From Turnera subulata (taxonomy: Eukaryota > Streptophyta > Magnoliopsida > Malpighiales > Passifloraceae): DNA of 64,000 bases. Positions 1 through 9,760 of the stretch are shown here, in pieces (position 1 is the first letter of the stretch; each line of letters begins with the position of its first letter). The stretch is from NCBI GenBank assembly GCA_028386065.3, contig JAKUCV010001958.1, positions 1-64,000 on the forward strand, given 5' to 3'. The position numbers and the translations under genes were made by a program. The notes under the pieces were generated by a model. It searched no databases, was not told the DNA's origin, and saw only the letters and a list, made by a program, of their open reading frames with translations.

Positions 1-2
1 TA

Positions 3-353
3 CCCCAGGGTACAATGCTAATAGTGAATGCTTGGGCTATGCAAAGGGATCCCAAGGTCTGGGAAGAGCCAAATGAGTTCAAGCCTGAGAGATTTGAAGC
101 TGCTCCGGTGGAACGAGAAGGTTCCAAGTTTGTTGCATTTGGAATGGGGAGGAGAGCCTGTCCTGGTGCTACCATGGGGATGCATGTTGTTTCATTGGCA
201 TTGGCTGTACTGATCCAATGCTTTGAGTGGGATACGACTGCCCTAAAAATGGACATTAAACTCAGTTCTGGGTTGACTTTATCAAAAGCAAACCCTTTGG
301 AGGCTTTTTGCACTCCCCGTCAAGATATGATTGAACTCCTCTCCCATGTTTAG
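3..353 (+). CDS. Cytochrome P450 C-terminus, CYP81-like (5' partial)
   Basis: This is the last exon of a haem-thiolate monooxygenase, open at the window edge and ending at TAG 351-353. The frame runs in from base 3 through a GTMLIVNAWA segment. It shows the ERF box (FKPERF, about 90-107) and the haem-binding loop FGMGRRACPGA with its axial Cys, followed by the helix-L region and an IQCFEW motif. The haem loop plus IQCFEW and the PLEAFCTPR tail are typical of the CYP81 family of eudicots, whose members act on the ER in flavonoid, lignan, glucosinolate or xenobiotic oxidation. The substrate cannot be read from this part. I see no frameshift. Subfamily is inferred; P450 identity is secure. Confidence 0.93.
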   Translation, partial: PQGTMLIVNAWAMQRDPKVWEEPNEFKPERFEAAPVEREGSKFVAFGMGRRACPGATMGMHVVSLALAVLIQCFEWDTTALKMDIKLSSGLTLSKANPLEAFCTPRQDMIELLSHV

Positions 354-1634
354 AACAGATATTTGGCGTCCAAACTCATCTCCATAGCTGGTTTTTGCGC
401 CTTCACCATTATAATTGCTTGGATTTACTGTGTACCATGGAAGTAGCTAGGCAATAATCTTCCTTCCCCCAGGAACTATTTAGCAGTTTGACGTTTTGGC
501 GCCACCTAATTATATTTTTAGAATGAAATATGTAATGTATTTTAAATTATTGTAGTATTTTAATTTGTTATATAGTTCGACAATCCTTGGGAAGCTTAAT
601 TTTTAATAATCTATATAATCAGGTGGCTTGTGGTGTGATGTAAGTTGCAAATAACATTGCATATTATAAAAATGTATTTCATAATTTGGAAGAGGGATCC
701 AAGGAAAAAACTTTCTAAGAGATTGAGAAAATTGAGTGAAAATTGGTGAAACGGGATTCTACATGGTCGGAATATTGAATTCATTGATAATTCAATGAGT
801 GTTTTGGATTATACTTGAGATTAAAACAAAGAATTGGTGCGGAGCTTTCCGTAGAGCAAGCACTATATATCTTCATGGATTGAGACGTGTATGTCTACAA
901 GATAACGATTGGAGCAATAACAATATTATTTTTAGTTATGCACTCCTTTTATTATTGTAAGTAGAAAAATTTGTACTCGAAGTATAATGAAATTTATCCT
1001 CTACCAGAATCTGAATATATGCTCTTCTGATGCATTTTTCAGAGTATATTAATCTATGGTAAAACTTGTACTCTTCCGATTGATATTAATCTTCTTCTCT
1101 TACTCATTTTTTAGATTATACTCTTATAGGCTACTTACAAATAATTATTGTTTATTAAATACAGAATGTATTATTACATTGTTGATGAGTGTACATTTTA
1201 CAGGGGTCCATTTTCCGACGGTTTTTTACTTCCAAACTTTTTTTATTTTATTTGTTTTCCAGCATTCTCTTTGCTTTATTTTTATAATTCCCTTTTGTCT
1301 TAGTGTCTAAATATTTTTGTGCAGAAATAAGAATTAATATCAAGACCCACAAAGGGACAAATTATATTAGTATAGATTCAAACGGGACAAACTAATTTTA
1401 AAATTTTTAAAATCAAGTTTTTGTTTCATTAATTCATTCCCAAAAATGCATATATTATTAGTCCATTAATAGATTTATATATAAAATGCTTAAAATTTTA
1501 AAATAAAAGTAGAAATCGACAATAATAATGCCTTTCTTGGGCGTCTATACTAATATAATTTGTCTCCATTTGAACAATCAAAAATATATTATTCAAAAAT
1601 ATATTAACAATAATATAAGAGACTGAAACATTTT
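354..1634. other. AT-rich intergenic DNA downstream of the P450
   Basis: The first few hundred bases are presumably the P450 3' UTR. The rest is AT-rich with no ORF resembling a known protein. No tRNA or clear repeat was seen. It ends at the target duplication of the first copia element. Confidence 0.6.
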
Positions 1635-1639
1635 GTTCA

Positions 1640-1827
1640 TGTTATAAAACGTGTTAAACACGTGAATATTGTTGTACCAATATTTGAGTGTATATATTCA
1701 CAGAGATGAAATAAACTGATTGAGCCGAGTTCTTCTCCCCACCCACTGCTCTCTTTCTTCTATATTCTCTTCTTCTTCTTTACCAAATATACAAAGCATC
1801 ACAGTATTAAACTCTTTATTTCTAACA
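1640..1827 (+). repeat. Copia-A 5' LTR (188 bp)
   Basis: TG...CA-bounded direct repeat of 7859-8012. It contains a CT-rich stretch (about 1737-1775) of which some 34 bp are absent from the 3' copy. The remaining sequence differs at only a few positions. Confidence 0.93.
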
Positions 1828-1860
1828 CGTTATCAACACGACCATGCTCTACCCAGAGCA
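1828..1860 (+). promoter_or_regulatory. Copia-A primer-binding site and adjoining stem-loop
   Basis: The 14 bases after the LTR (1828-1841, cgttatcaacacga) occupy the primer-site position but do not begin TGG, so they cannot pair with a tRNA 3' CCA end. Copia-B has the same block with one difference. A six-base-pair hairpin follows at 1845-1850/1855-1860 (tgctct / agagca, loop accc) and is also conserved in Copia-B. The primer-site function is inferred from position. Confidence 0.65.
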
Positions 1861-1879
1861 CGGTTTTGAGGCGAGGACA

Positions 1880-2650
1880 TGAATAAGATTGGAGCAGAAA
1901 GAAAGAGAAAAAAAAAGGGAAGAAAACCAGCATCTGCGCCTCGGTTACTGTTCACAAGGACGCGATCGGCGCCGCCTCTCGTCTCACCACCAGCACCAGC
2001 CGCTTCCCCTCGCCGTTGCCGACCAACCGGTACCTTCCCCGCCCTCTGCCGGCACCGGACGCGCCGCCAGGATGAAGAAACCCGACGGCCACGCCCGATG
2101 ACCCGACAAGACCCGTCGGGTCTGCACTTCCCCCTCACGCCACCAGCAGCCGCCAGCTGCCGCGCCTGGCCCCTCATGTCGTCTCCATTACCAGAGTCGC
2201 CGCTACCGACGTTTCCGCTGCAGTTCCCCTCGCCGTTTGCGCCAACCGCAGCTACCAACTGACGAAGATCCGACGGGAGTGGTCGGATCCACCTCTTCTC
2301 TTCCTCCGCCACTAGGCCGTGCCGCCTCGTCCCGCCTATCGCCGCTAGCGTTCACCGTGTGCTGCAGCACCTCATGACGGTCCGCTCGCCCTCGCCGACC
2401 GCGTTGCGCCGCCTGCAACTCGCCACGGCCGGGGACCCGCGAGCTGAGGAAGACGACCCGGTTGGGTCGGACTGACCCGACGGGTCAGCAAACTCGGGCC
2501 GCGCCTGGTGCTGGGCCTTGGTGCTGGGCAGGCTGGCTCGGGCCTTTGCATGGTTCTGGGCTGGGTGTTTGGACTACCGGTTCGGGCCTGCTACACAGGC
2601 CTGGGTTTGGTACTGTGTACAGGTCTGGGCCGGTATTGTTCATGGCCTAG
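1880..2650 (+). other. Copia-A GC-rich leader
   Basis: About 770 bp of C- and G-rich DNA in otherwise AT-rich surroundings, between the primer site and the coding remnants. It aligns by eye with the leader of Copia-B (19.93-20.76 kb), for example around the shared acgcgccgcc and cccgacggc blocks. Open frames on both strands here have arginine/proline-rich translations typical of GC-rich noncoding DNA, and I do not call genes. Confidence 0.6.
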
Positions 2651-2654
2651 CCCG

Positions 2655-2840
2655 TTTCAAAAAAAAAAAAGAGGGGGAGAAAGCAGAAAATATAAATTCT
2701 GATAAAAAAAAAGAGGGGGAGAAAGAAAAAAAAAGAGAGAGAGAAGAAAAAGGGGAAAATGTGGAGAGAAATGTAAAAAAAAAAAAGGAAAAAATAAAAT
2801 ATATGTATTCTGTTAATAAAAAAAAAGAGGGAAAAATTTA
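2655..2840 (+). repeat. Repeated polypurine tracts in Copia-A
   Basis: An almost pure A/G stretch in which units of the type A(7-10)GAGGGGGAGAAAG recur at about 2660 and 2705, with a weaker one at about 2820. They resemble the true polypurine tract next to the 3' LTR. Confidence 0.7.
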
Positions 2841-2896
2841 AATTGCTGAAAGATTTATCGAGTAAGCATACCCTCTATTATTATGCTTTACTTAGT

Positions 2897-2976
2897 ATTG
2901 GTCGGCTAAGCCGCCTTATCTAATTGTTGGCCGGCAAAGCCGCCTTATTTCATTTGTTGGCCGGCTATGCCGCCTT
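2897..2976 (+). repeat. Three GGCCGGCtaaGCCGCC palindromic repeats
   Basis: Copies at 2900-2915, 2929-2944 and 2959-2974, spaced about 30 bp. The core cggctaagccg is a perfect hairpin in the first copy and slightly changed in the other two. Copia-B keeps one copy at 21507-21522. Confidence 0.85.
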
Positions 2977-3279
2977 TTTATCGAGTAAGCGTATTTTATG
3001 TTTTTATTTAAATTACGATTGGGCTATTAAAAGGCCCATCGTATTTAATTTCTCGCTTTAATTTACGTTTTAATTGGGCTCGTACAAGGTCCATTGCATT
3101 TAATTTTCTATCAATTATTTTAATTGAGCTGATTAAAAAAGGCCCATATTTATTTATTTTATTTAAGTCTTTTATTTATTTAATTTTTGTAATTATGTGG
3201 ATCTTGTTACAACTATTGGAGGCCCTTAAAATTTTCGAAAGAAATTTGTTATGGGCATTGAATGCATTTAAATGCATAT

Positions 3280-3792
3280 CGTCTGGAAGACGCAATAAAA
3301 GCGAATGTAAAGCAGAGACTGGAAGTTTTACTGCTAAAAAGATCCCGCAGATCTTTGAAAAAAAAAAAAAGATATAACCACCAGAAGGTGGATATTGTAT
3401 GACCATCCGAAGATGGATACTGTTATTATCTTGCTTACCCTGAAGGTGCAAGCTAGTATATATTGAATAATTTTATTTTATGTTTCAGTTTTATTATTAT
3501 GTGCTATTTTATTTTATTTTATTTTATTTACTTTACAGCATTTTATCATCATTTCTAGAATAATGGCTCAGGCATTTGTCCTGAAGACAATGCAAGTCAA
3601 CATCCAAGGGGGAGAGTTATATGTGTGGATGTCAACTATTTTACATAACATGTACAATCTCAATAATGAGAAAAAGATTAACACGCTCCAGAAGAGCATA
3701 AGTTTGAATATGTTTCTGAAGAACGCATGCTTTAATATGATCTAAAAGATCATATATTTATGCTCTGGAAGAGCTAATACTCTTGAAGAGTA
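3280..3792 (+). repeat. Hairpin array 1 in Copia-A (CNGAA-type loops)
   Basis: Short perfect inverted repeats with a 4-5-base loop ending GAA or AAA. Examples: 3280-3292 (cgtc/gacg, loop tggaa), 3378-3391 (ccacc/ggtgg), 3403-3416 (ccatc/gatgg), 3576-3590 (ttgtc/gacaa, loop ctgaa), 3685-3697 (gctc/gagc, loop cagaa), 3735-3755 (8-bp stem, loop taaaa), 3762-3774 (loop tggaa) and 3778-3792 (tactc/gagta, loop ttgaa). Confidence 0.8.
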
Positions 3793-4096
3793 CAGAAACC
3801 CCCATTTACAGTTATTGAAGAGATTATTATGGATCCCGTTGAATTTACTCTGCTCTATTCCCTGAAGCGAATATGATAGTATAATTAATTGTACTTATGG
3901 CCTTGGATGAGGTTATAATGGCAAAGGGAAAATATGTATATTATTATTGCATAATAGATTCATAACTGGAGAACATTCAAAGAGGAATTGTCCTCATACA
4001 TAAGTTTAAACAAATATTTATCTGTTGGGTACAACATTAACTCTAAAACTCTGAGCCTCGTTGTTGATGTTGACCCTAACACTATCATTCCAGGAG

Positions 4097-4900
4097 AACC
4101 ACATACCACCCATGTTGTTTTCTCTAGGTATCTCAAACCGATTCGTTGTAGGAAAACGGAGTGGGATTACACCATGATTTTCTCCTGCTTGCTACAAAGT
4201 CTCAATAATCAGTACCACGTTGGGCTTGTACTGATTCTTCAGATCCTTTAAGGTATGCACAAAGTCTTGAGATCTTCTTGCTACACCCCTGCAATTCCAT
4301 AGTAAAATTCGTACCTTAGGCCATGTAGGTGGCAACCCAACCACCCTTGGGACACTTCGAGCCACCATAGAAACCTGATAATAGCTGCTTTGATTTAAAA
4401 TTTGACATGAAGGCTCTAGTTGAAATTCCTGCAGTCTACCAGATATGAAAAATATAATAGAGTTAGCCGAGCCATAAAAAGAAGCTCTTAGATTGCTTTG
4501 GTCCTCTAGGAAGAATGTTTCTTCTATAGGAGTTACAAAGAACCTAGATGAATAAAGTTCATCAACAAACACTAAATGAGGAATTCTCGCCAGATCATTC
4601 GGTAATTCCTCTTGCTGCTCATTCACCATGCTATAAGCTAACCTATTCCTTCTTCCTAGAGAGGCACCCTCAACAAAGAAAACAGTAGCTGGGGAAGGCA
4701 TTTTTCTTATCTTGTTGAGTTTTTCTGAGTTTTTTGCATCTTCCTGTCTTAACCGCCTCCCCTTCTTATAGTCTGAAATTAGACAGTTAGGTGTCAGTTT
4801 TTCAAATGTGGACCCTTTTTCTGTCTCCGAAAAGATCCAGAAGATTTTTCGGTAATTAAAAACTTTTCACTATTTGTCAGTAAACTCCAAAGCTTTTCAA
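4097..4900 (-). mobile_element. LINE fragment nested in Copia-A (ORF1 end/endonuclease start)
   Basis: Sequence colinear with Copia-B stops after ccaggagaa (about 4097) and resumes near gaaaagtttaccag (about 4919). In between is foreign DNA with a 169-codon minus-strand frame (4192-4701). Its C-terminal part reads VRILLWNCRGVARRSQDF followed by a PNVVLIIETL stretch. This is the WNCRG start and ETK-like box of the AP-endonuclease domain of plant L1-type LINEs, so the fragment spans the ORF1/ORF2 region. It has no RT and no poly(A) tail that I can see, so its mode of arrival is unclear. Confidence 0.7.
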
Positions 4901-5077
4901 TCTTCGAGGTTTTGCTTTTGGAAAAGTTTACCAGTACTTTAATTATTGTCCAATAATTCTGATCTTTTTCGACATGAGTGGCAAAAATAAGCCTAAAATT
5001 GACACATGTATAGCAGCCAGAAGCTAGCAATTTCAAGTTATTAAATATACAATATTCGAGTAATTGAAACTTACCAT

Positions 5078-5405
5078 ATCCAGCCAGAAGCTGGAATGCA
5101 CTAGCCTGAAGCTAGCAATCTTAAGTGTTTAAATATACAGTTTGAACAGCCCAAAGCTGAGTCCAACTAGAAGTTGGCTGATAGATATGTAATTTATAGC
5201 TGTTATGCACCAGCTAGAAGCTGGTAAATAATTTTCCTAAGTTATCATATCCAGCGTGAAGCTGGCACATAAATAGCAGCCTAAAGCTGGCACCAACTTG
5301 AAGTTGGTACATGGACTTATTGTTTAGCATGACCGGTTGGGCCATCCCAGGTCAATAATGATGCACGAAATTTATTTGGTCATTCATTGAAAAACCAGAA
5401 GTTTT
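5078..5405 (+). repeat. Hairpin array 2 in Copia-A
   Basis: At least eight short hairpins in 330 bp: 5080-5094 (ccagc/gctgg, loop cagaa), 5101-5115 (ctagc/gctag, loop ctgaa), 5147-5159, 5163-5177 (ccaac/gttgg, loop tagaa), 5209-5225 (accagc/gctggt), 5251-5265 (loop gtgaa), 5292-5308 (accaac/gttggt, loop ttgaa) and 5391-5405 (aaaac/gtttt, loop cagaa). Stems differ in sequence while loop type is kept. Confidence 0.85.
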
Positions 5406-7545
5406 ACAATCAATGAATTTCCACCTGTTTGTTTGTTGCAAAATTAATTATACGGCCTTCCTAAGGTAAGATTGGCCTAGAATCACCAGCAAGTTTTGGG
5501 AATAATTCAGGGACATATACGCGGACTAATAAATCCGTCGTGTTAACCATCTAGCTAATTTTATTGTTATAAATCAATGCATCGACTAGATGGTATATTG
5601 TGTACTTATTAGACGCAAGTTGGCATGTTGCGCCCTTATTATGATTAAGCTAATTGCGGGTACACATCCCTAATTATCTTGTAAGACTATATGTCTTGAT
5701 AATGCTGGTATATCTCTTCAATGGATAATGTATATTGTTAGAAATAAACCCAAACCGATCTGGGCGAATATTTCCAATTGATTGCAGGACCATTGCTAAA
5801 GAGATATTACTGTTTGAGAACATGGTATTTTACATGCAGTAAATGTGCATCAAGCCAATAAGATATCATAAGATCATAAGATCTCCTCATTGGTTCATGG
5901 TCATGAACCTAGTATTTTCCACCTTCGGACCATTGGTTGTACAGTATTTAATGCTCCACCACAGCATAGTAAAATCGGTCCTTTAAAGAAGGCAGGGAAT
6001 AGATGTTGGGTATAAAAATCTCCATCAGTTACAAAGTAGTTGAAACCATTAATTTGAGATTGGAAACATATTTGCTTAAAGTGTTCACCCAACATCAGGG
6101 GGAGGAAATAAGCAGCTAGATCAAGATATAATTAAAATATTATTCAATATCTATTTTTGATCTTCAAACGAATTAGTGTGAACCTGAAGTTCAAAAGATG
6201 ATTCATTTGCAGGAAAATTGATATGTAATTGCCAGACACATGAAGTGAACAAAACTTATATACCAGCTGCAAATGCTCCTGTTCAAATTAATGCTCCAGA
6301 AGAACAGGTATAGTATACAAATGAATCTAAAGTGCGCCAGAAGCGTAGAATATACTCGGTTCCAAAGAAAACAAAAATTCTCGATAAAAAAAAGGAGCAA
6401 AGAGATAAGATGGCCCCAGTGAGAAAATAAGGCCTCCAGTAGAGATTCATATTAAAAGTCCTCAACAAGAGGAAAATCCTCCAGAAGAGGTCCCTGACAC
6501 AGTTGATAAAAGTTCCAGAAGTAACTCAGGTACCTAAAATAAATGAGTATGATGAGATCTCAATTACAGTGTCAGGAATGAGATGGAACCGACGTGAAAT
6601 AACCGTCGACAGAATACTTGTTTTATTTATAATGTAGCGCTAAATAAAATGAGGATCATGAACCTACATCTGTTGGAGAATGTAGGCGCAGAATGATTGG
6701 CCAAAATAGAGAAACGCAATTAAGGCTGTGTTGGACTCGCTTGTGAAGCGAGGAATTTTTCCGGACCTGTAGTTCGTACACCAGATGGTGAAAAATCGGT
6801 CGGTCATAAAATGGGTATTTTTGCAGAAAAGAATGTGAAATAGTGAGATATAAAGCACGGCCTGTAGCACAAGTTTTCACCCAACGACCCGATATTAATT
6901 GTGAGGAGATATACTCCCCTGTGGTGGATACAATTATTTTAGTCTGGCATTATATGAAAGAAATTAAAAATGCATCTAATGGATGCTCTCACAGCCTATA
7001 TTTTTATGGATCCATAAATCATGACATATGCATGAGAATCCCTGAAGGATTCAAGTTGCCTGAAGCAACGAATTCCAGGGAATATACAAAATTAAGTTGG
7101 TCTTCGTATGGTTCGAACCAATTTTGGGTATTTATAATGATTCTTGCATATATGCTCTATGTGTTTTACTTAATTAGTTCATGTGTGAATTAATTATTAT
7201 CGTTATTGATAATTAATGATTTAGATACTATTATTGATCTAAATATTATTCGAACTCCTGAAGAAGATTCCAAATGCCGTGCTATGTTTCAAGAAAGAAT
7301 TTGAGATGAAAAATCTCATAAAAGAATTAGAATGGTCCTAGAGTACTTGTCAAAGTGCAATTTATATTGCTAGAAACATAAAGCCTGAAGCTTTTGACTT
7401 AAGCTTATTGGCAAGATATAACTTTGCTCTTATCTTCGGGATATAACAGATGTGGTATTATATTAACCATGTAAGCCCGAAGAGAATATAGTTGGTTTTG
7501 CAGATGCAGGTCCTTTATTTGATCCACATAAAGCACGGACAGAAG
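5328..7545 (+). pseudogene. Copia-A pol remnant (integrase, RT, RNase H)
   Basis: The translation in shifting frames shows the pre-integrase HDRLGHP motif at 5328, a degraded integrase core, and a linker readable as EPEVQKMIHLQ at about 6180. A stretch at about 6545-6600 reads ISITVSGMRWNRR, and RT begins near KARPVAQVFTQRP (6843-6900) with YSPVVD after it. Next come the IPEGFKLPEA segment (7040-7070) and an RNase H trace (GFADAGPLFDPHKAR, about 7490). These are copia Pol landmarks in the right order. Frameshifts and stops throughout exclude a working polyprotein. The 3' end keeps the conserved untranslated run before the polypurine tract. Confidence 0.88.
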
Positions 7546-7858
7546 CAAGAGGGCAAGGAAAATGCTCCAACAACAAATTATGAAGACAATGCTGCCTACA
7601 ATGTCCAATTTAAGTAGTGATGTATCAAATGTGATCGGATAAAGCACTCGTCACCACAAGTTGACAAGGATAATTGGCATACAACAACATCAAGAAATCA
7701 AGAGATGCCAAAATGAGGGGGAGTACTCACTGCACTCTTTTTTTCCTTCACCAAGTTTTTATCCCACTGGATTTTTCTTAGTAAGGTTTTTAATGAGGCA
7801 ATTACCCGGAAAAAAAAAAACGTATTCTACCCAAAGTACAACAGCATTCAAGGGGGAG

Positions 7859-8012
7859 TGTTATAAAATGTGTTAAACACGTGAATACTGTTGTACCAAT
7901 ATTTGAGTGTATATATTCACACAGATAAAATGAACTGATTTCTTCTCTATTCTCCTCTTCTTCTTTACCAAATATACAAAGCATCACAGTATTAAACTCT
8001 TTATTTCTAACA
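7859..8012 (+). repeat. Copia-A 3' LTR (154 bp)
   Basis: Direct repeat of 1640-1827 lacking about 34 bp of its CT-rich part, followed by the gttca target duplication at 8013-8017. Confidence 0.93.
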
Positions 8013-8017
8013 GTTCA

Positions 8018-9059
8018 TGCTTTTCTTTTTTTTTTGTACATTTTTCTTTCCCTTGAGAAAAGGAAAAGTTTTATGGAATATTTACCAAATTGTTTTATAC
8101 TATTTTTTTATATACTAATTTATGATCCAGATTTAGAGGTGACTCGGCCTGAATCTCAATAATTTAAGCCCCAGTTCAATATAATCGAAACTGATGAGAA
8201 AGCCCCAAGAGCAAGCAAACTTCCTTCTACCATAAGCAGGGATCAAAATGTTTAAACTGAGAATTAGTTGGGCCTCTCCCCTAAGGGGGAATGGGCCCTC
8301 GAAAAAATGGCGTATGCCGCTATCTGCGGCGAGCACACGGTATTCTTTAGTAAAAGGCGAAAGAATAGTTCGCTCTGTGCTCACCGCGCGGCTGCGTGAT
8401 TTGGAACGAAGGCTTGCTGGGCTTTTTATGATGGCTTTCTGATGCTCGCAGTCCCTTACTGCTCCATGTGGGACTCCTTCATATGCTACAACAAAAACTC
8501 TCTCTTTGTTGGCCTGGCTCCTAGTTCTCTAAACCCACATTTGCCATCGATTGTTCCCTCTTCATTGCTCAACAAATTCTACCTTGAATTTATCATCAAT
8601 TCTTGTAAATTCAGGTTTGTTTGGTTTGGATAAGGACATCTGAATCGACGGCGGAAAATGGGTTCCAAAATTGCACCCCCTTGTTGATCCGCCCCTATCG
8701 TCTGGTTGGCTTGTTCTTGCCCTGTTTCACAAACTAAAGCACTAGCTCTTGTTCAATGCTTTTAGTTGTCCTCTATATGATGTTTGTTCGGATCATGCAA
8801 AGGTGCAAATACGAATTAATCACAAAAAGTTCCACCAAAAGTACATTAAACTTCAAACACCTTTACATGTACACTTTGATTAACCACACCAAATTACTCA
8901 ACACAACAAACACCTGACTCATTTCACAAAACTAAACATGTTTCAACCACCGAAAACAAAACCACTGCACCCTCGCTGCCCATATTGAGGGAGGCAGCCA
9001 GCTTTCCAACTCACCTATCTCCTCGTGAGCAAGCCACCCCCTAGCTATCAACTAACTTA
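8018..9059. other. Intergenic; contains a GC-richer block of uncertain origin (8250-8440)
   Basis: Mostly featureless. The block 8250-8440 differs in composition from its surroundings and has an open plus-strand frame (8248-8442). Its base usage reminds me of plant mitochondrial DNA, but I recognise no gene. The last few hundred bases are probably the 3' UTR of the minus-strand gene that ends at 9060. Confidence 0.4.
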
Positions 9060-9578
9060 TCATAAGGAACCATTTATTTTCCCAGCGGCATAGCTCTTGC
9101 TTCTTGAGAACAACTGATCAGGCTTCACAGCACCCCCCTCGCTAACTTCTTCATCATAGGCCTCATCGTCCTCATCAATCCTTCCCATAAACACCGCCAT
9201 CCCCGCACTGCAACTCTTAGGCAACCCTTTGGAAGAATTATTAATTACGTTGGTTTGATTCCCGGCCGCCGCTGCCAAGGACTGCTGCTGCCTCACCATC
9301 ATTTGTTTCATGTACATGTCTAATTCATTGACGTGGCCAAGACCCCTCACAGAAGCTGCTCTAATCAGCTCCCTGTAGTCCTCCTCATGATTAGACCTGG
9401 ACGGGACAGCACTGAAGCTTCTAGGCAGTGGTGATGTGTATGGTCGATTCGGGCCCGAGACCATCCCATTCGAGCACTTTTTCATGCTTCTAACGTAAAA
9501 TTCCCTTGCTTTGCAGAACATTCTACCCGGGGTCCTGACAACCCGCATGAACTTGGTTTCGGGCGCTTTTTTGCTCAT
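9060..9578 (-). CDS. Uncharacterised plant small protein, paralogue 1 (172 aa)
   Basis: An intronless gene encoding a small basic protein of unknown function. Four blocks are shared with the copies at 26.3, 28.7 and 41.5 kb: an N-terminal KFMRVVRTPGRMFCKAREFYV block (residues 9-29), PLPRSFSA (about 51-58), a RELIRAASVRGLGHVNELDM block (about 69-88) and a C-terminal part with KSCSAGM, MGRIDED and SRSKSYA. No signal peptide or membrane segment is seen; a Q/A-rich run links the last two blocks. ATG at 9578 is chosen because the paralogues start at the same point. A TATA box lies about 175 bp upstream. I know the family only as a plant-specific hypothetical and propose no function. Confidence 0.85.
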   Translation of the reverse strand: MSKKAPETKFMRVVRTPGRMFCKAREFYVRSMKKCSNGMVSGPNRPYTSPLPRSFSAVPSRSNHEEDYRELIRAASVRGLGHVNELDMYMKQMMVRQQQSLAAAAGNQTNVINNSSKGLPKSCSAGMAVFMGRIDEDDEAYDEEVSEGGAVKPDQLFSRSKSYAAGKINGSL

Positions 9579-9750
9579 CTTGAAAACTTTTTACAGTACT
9601 ACTGCCGCTGATGATTAGGGCCAACAGGAATATTTGTACGTTAATACTAGCTAGCTAGCTTGAACTTGGATAGCTTGGATATTTGTAGTTTTTGGGGTGA
9701 AAGAGAGGTTTCATTTTTGGTAGTGTGAGTTACTGTCTGGAACAATTGGT

Positions 9751-9760
9751 TTTTATATAA
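9751..9760 (-). promoter_or_regulatory. TATA box of paralogue 1
   Basis: On the minus strand this reads TTATATAAAA followed by ACCAATT. The same element plus flank recurs upstream of the other family copies at similar distance. Confidence 0.6.

Larger units (their letters stand above)
1640..8012 (+). mobile_element. Copia-A: degenerate Ty1/copia LTR retrotransposon
   Basis: A complete but dead LTR element. LTRs begin TGTTATAAAA and end CTAACA, and a 5-bp target duplication gttca lies at 1635-1639 and 8013-8017. A polypurine tract (aagggggag) abuts the 3' LTR. Coding remnants occur in the order integrase (from 5328), reverse transcriptase (about 6540-7190) and RNase H (about 7490-7545). Integrase before RT defines copia. 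Gag and protease are not recognisable, every frame is broken, and a LINE fragment is inserted at about 4.1-4.9 kb on the other strand. It is inferred to be non-autonomous. It shares layout with Copia-B at 19.7 kb, but the LTRs of the two differ, so they are separate subfamilies. Confidence 0.92.

Noticed and set aside
1833..2418. Overlapping long frames on both strands in the GC-rich leader
   Set aside because: Arg/Pro/Ala-rich translations on both strands, no domain, located in a retrotransposon leader; expected from base composition.
3378..5405. Short spaced palindromes as a CRISPR array
   Set aside because: Stems vary, spacing is irregular, no constant repeat or spacers, and the context is a plant retrotransposon.
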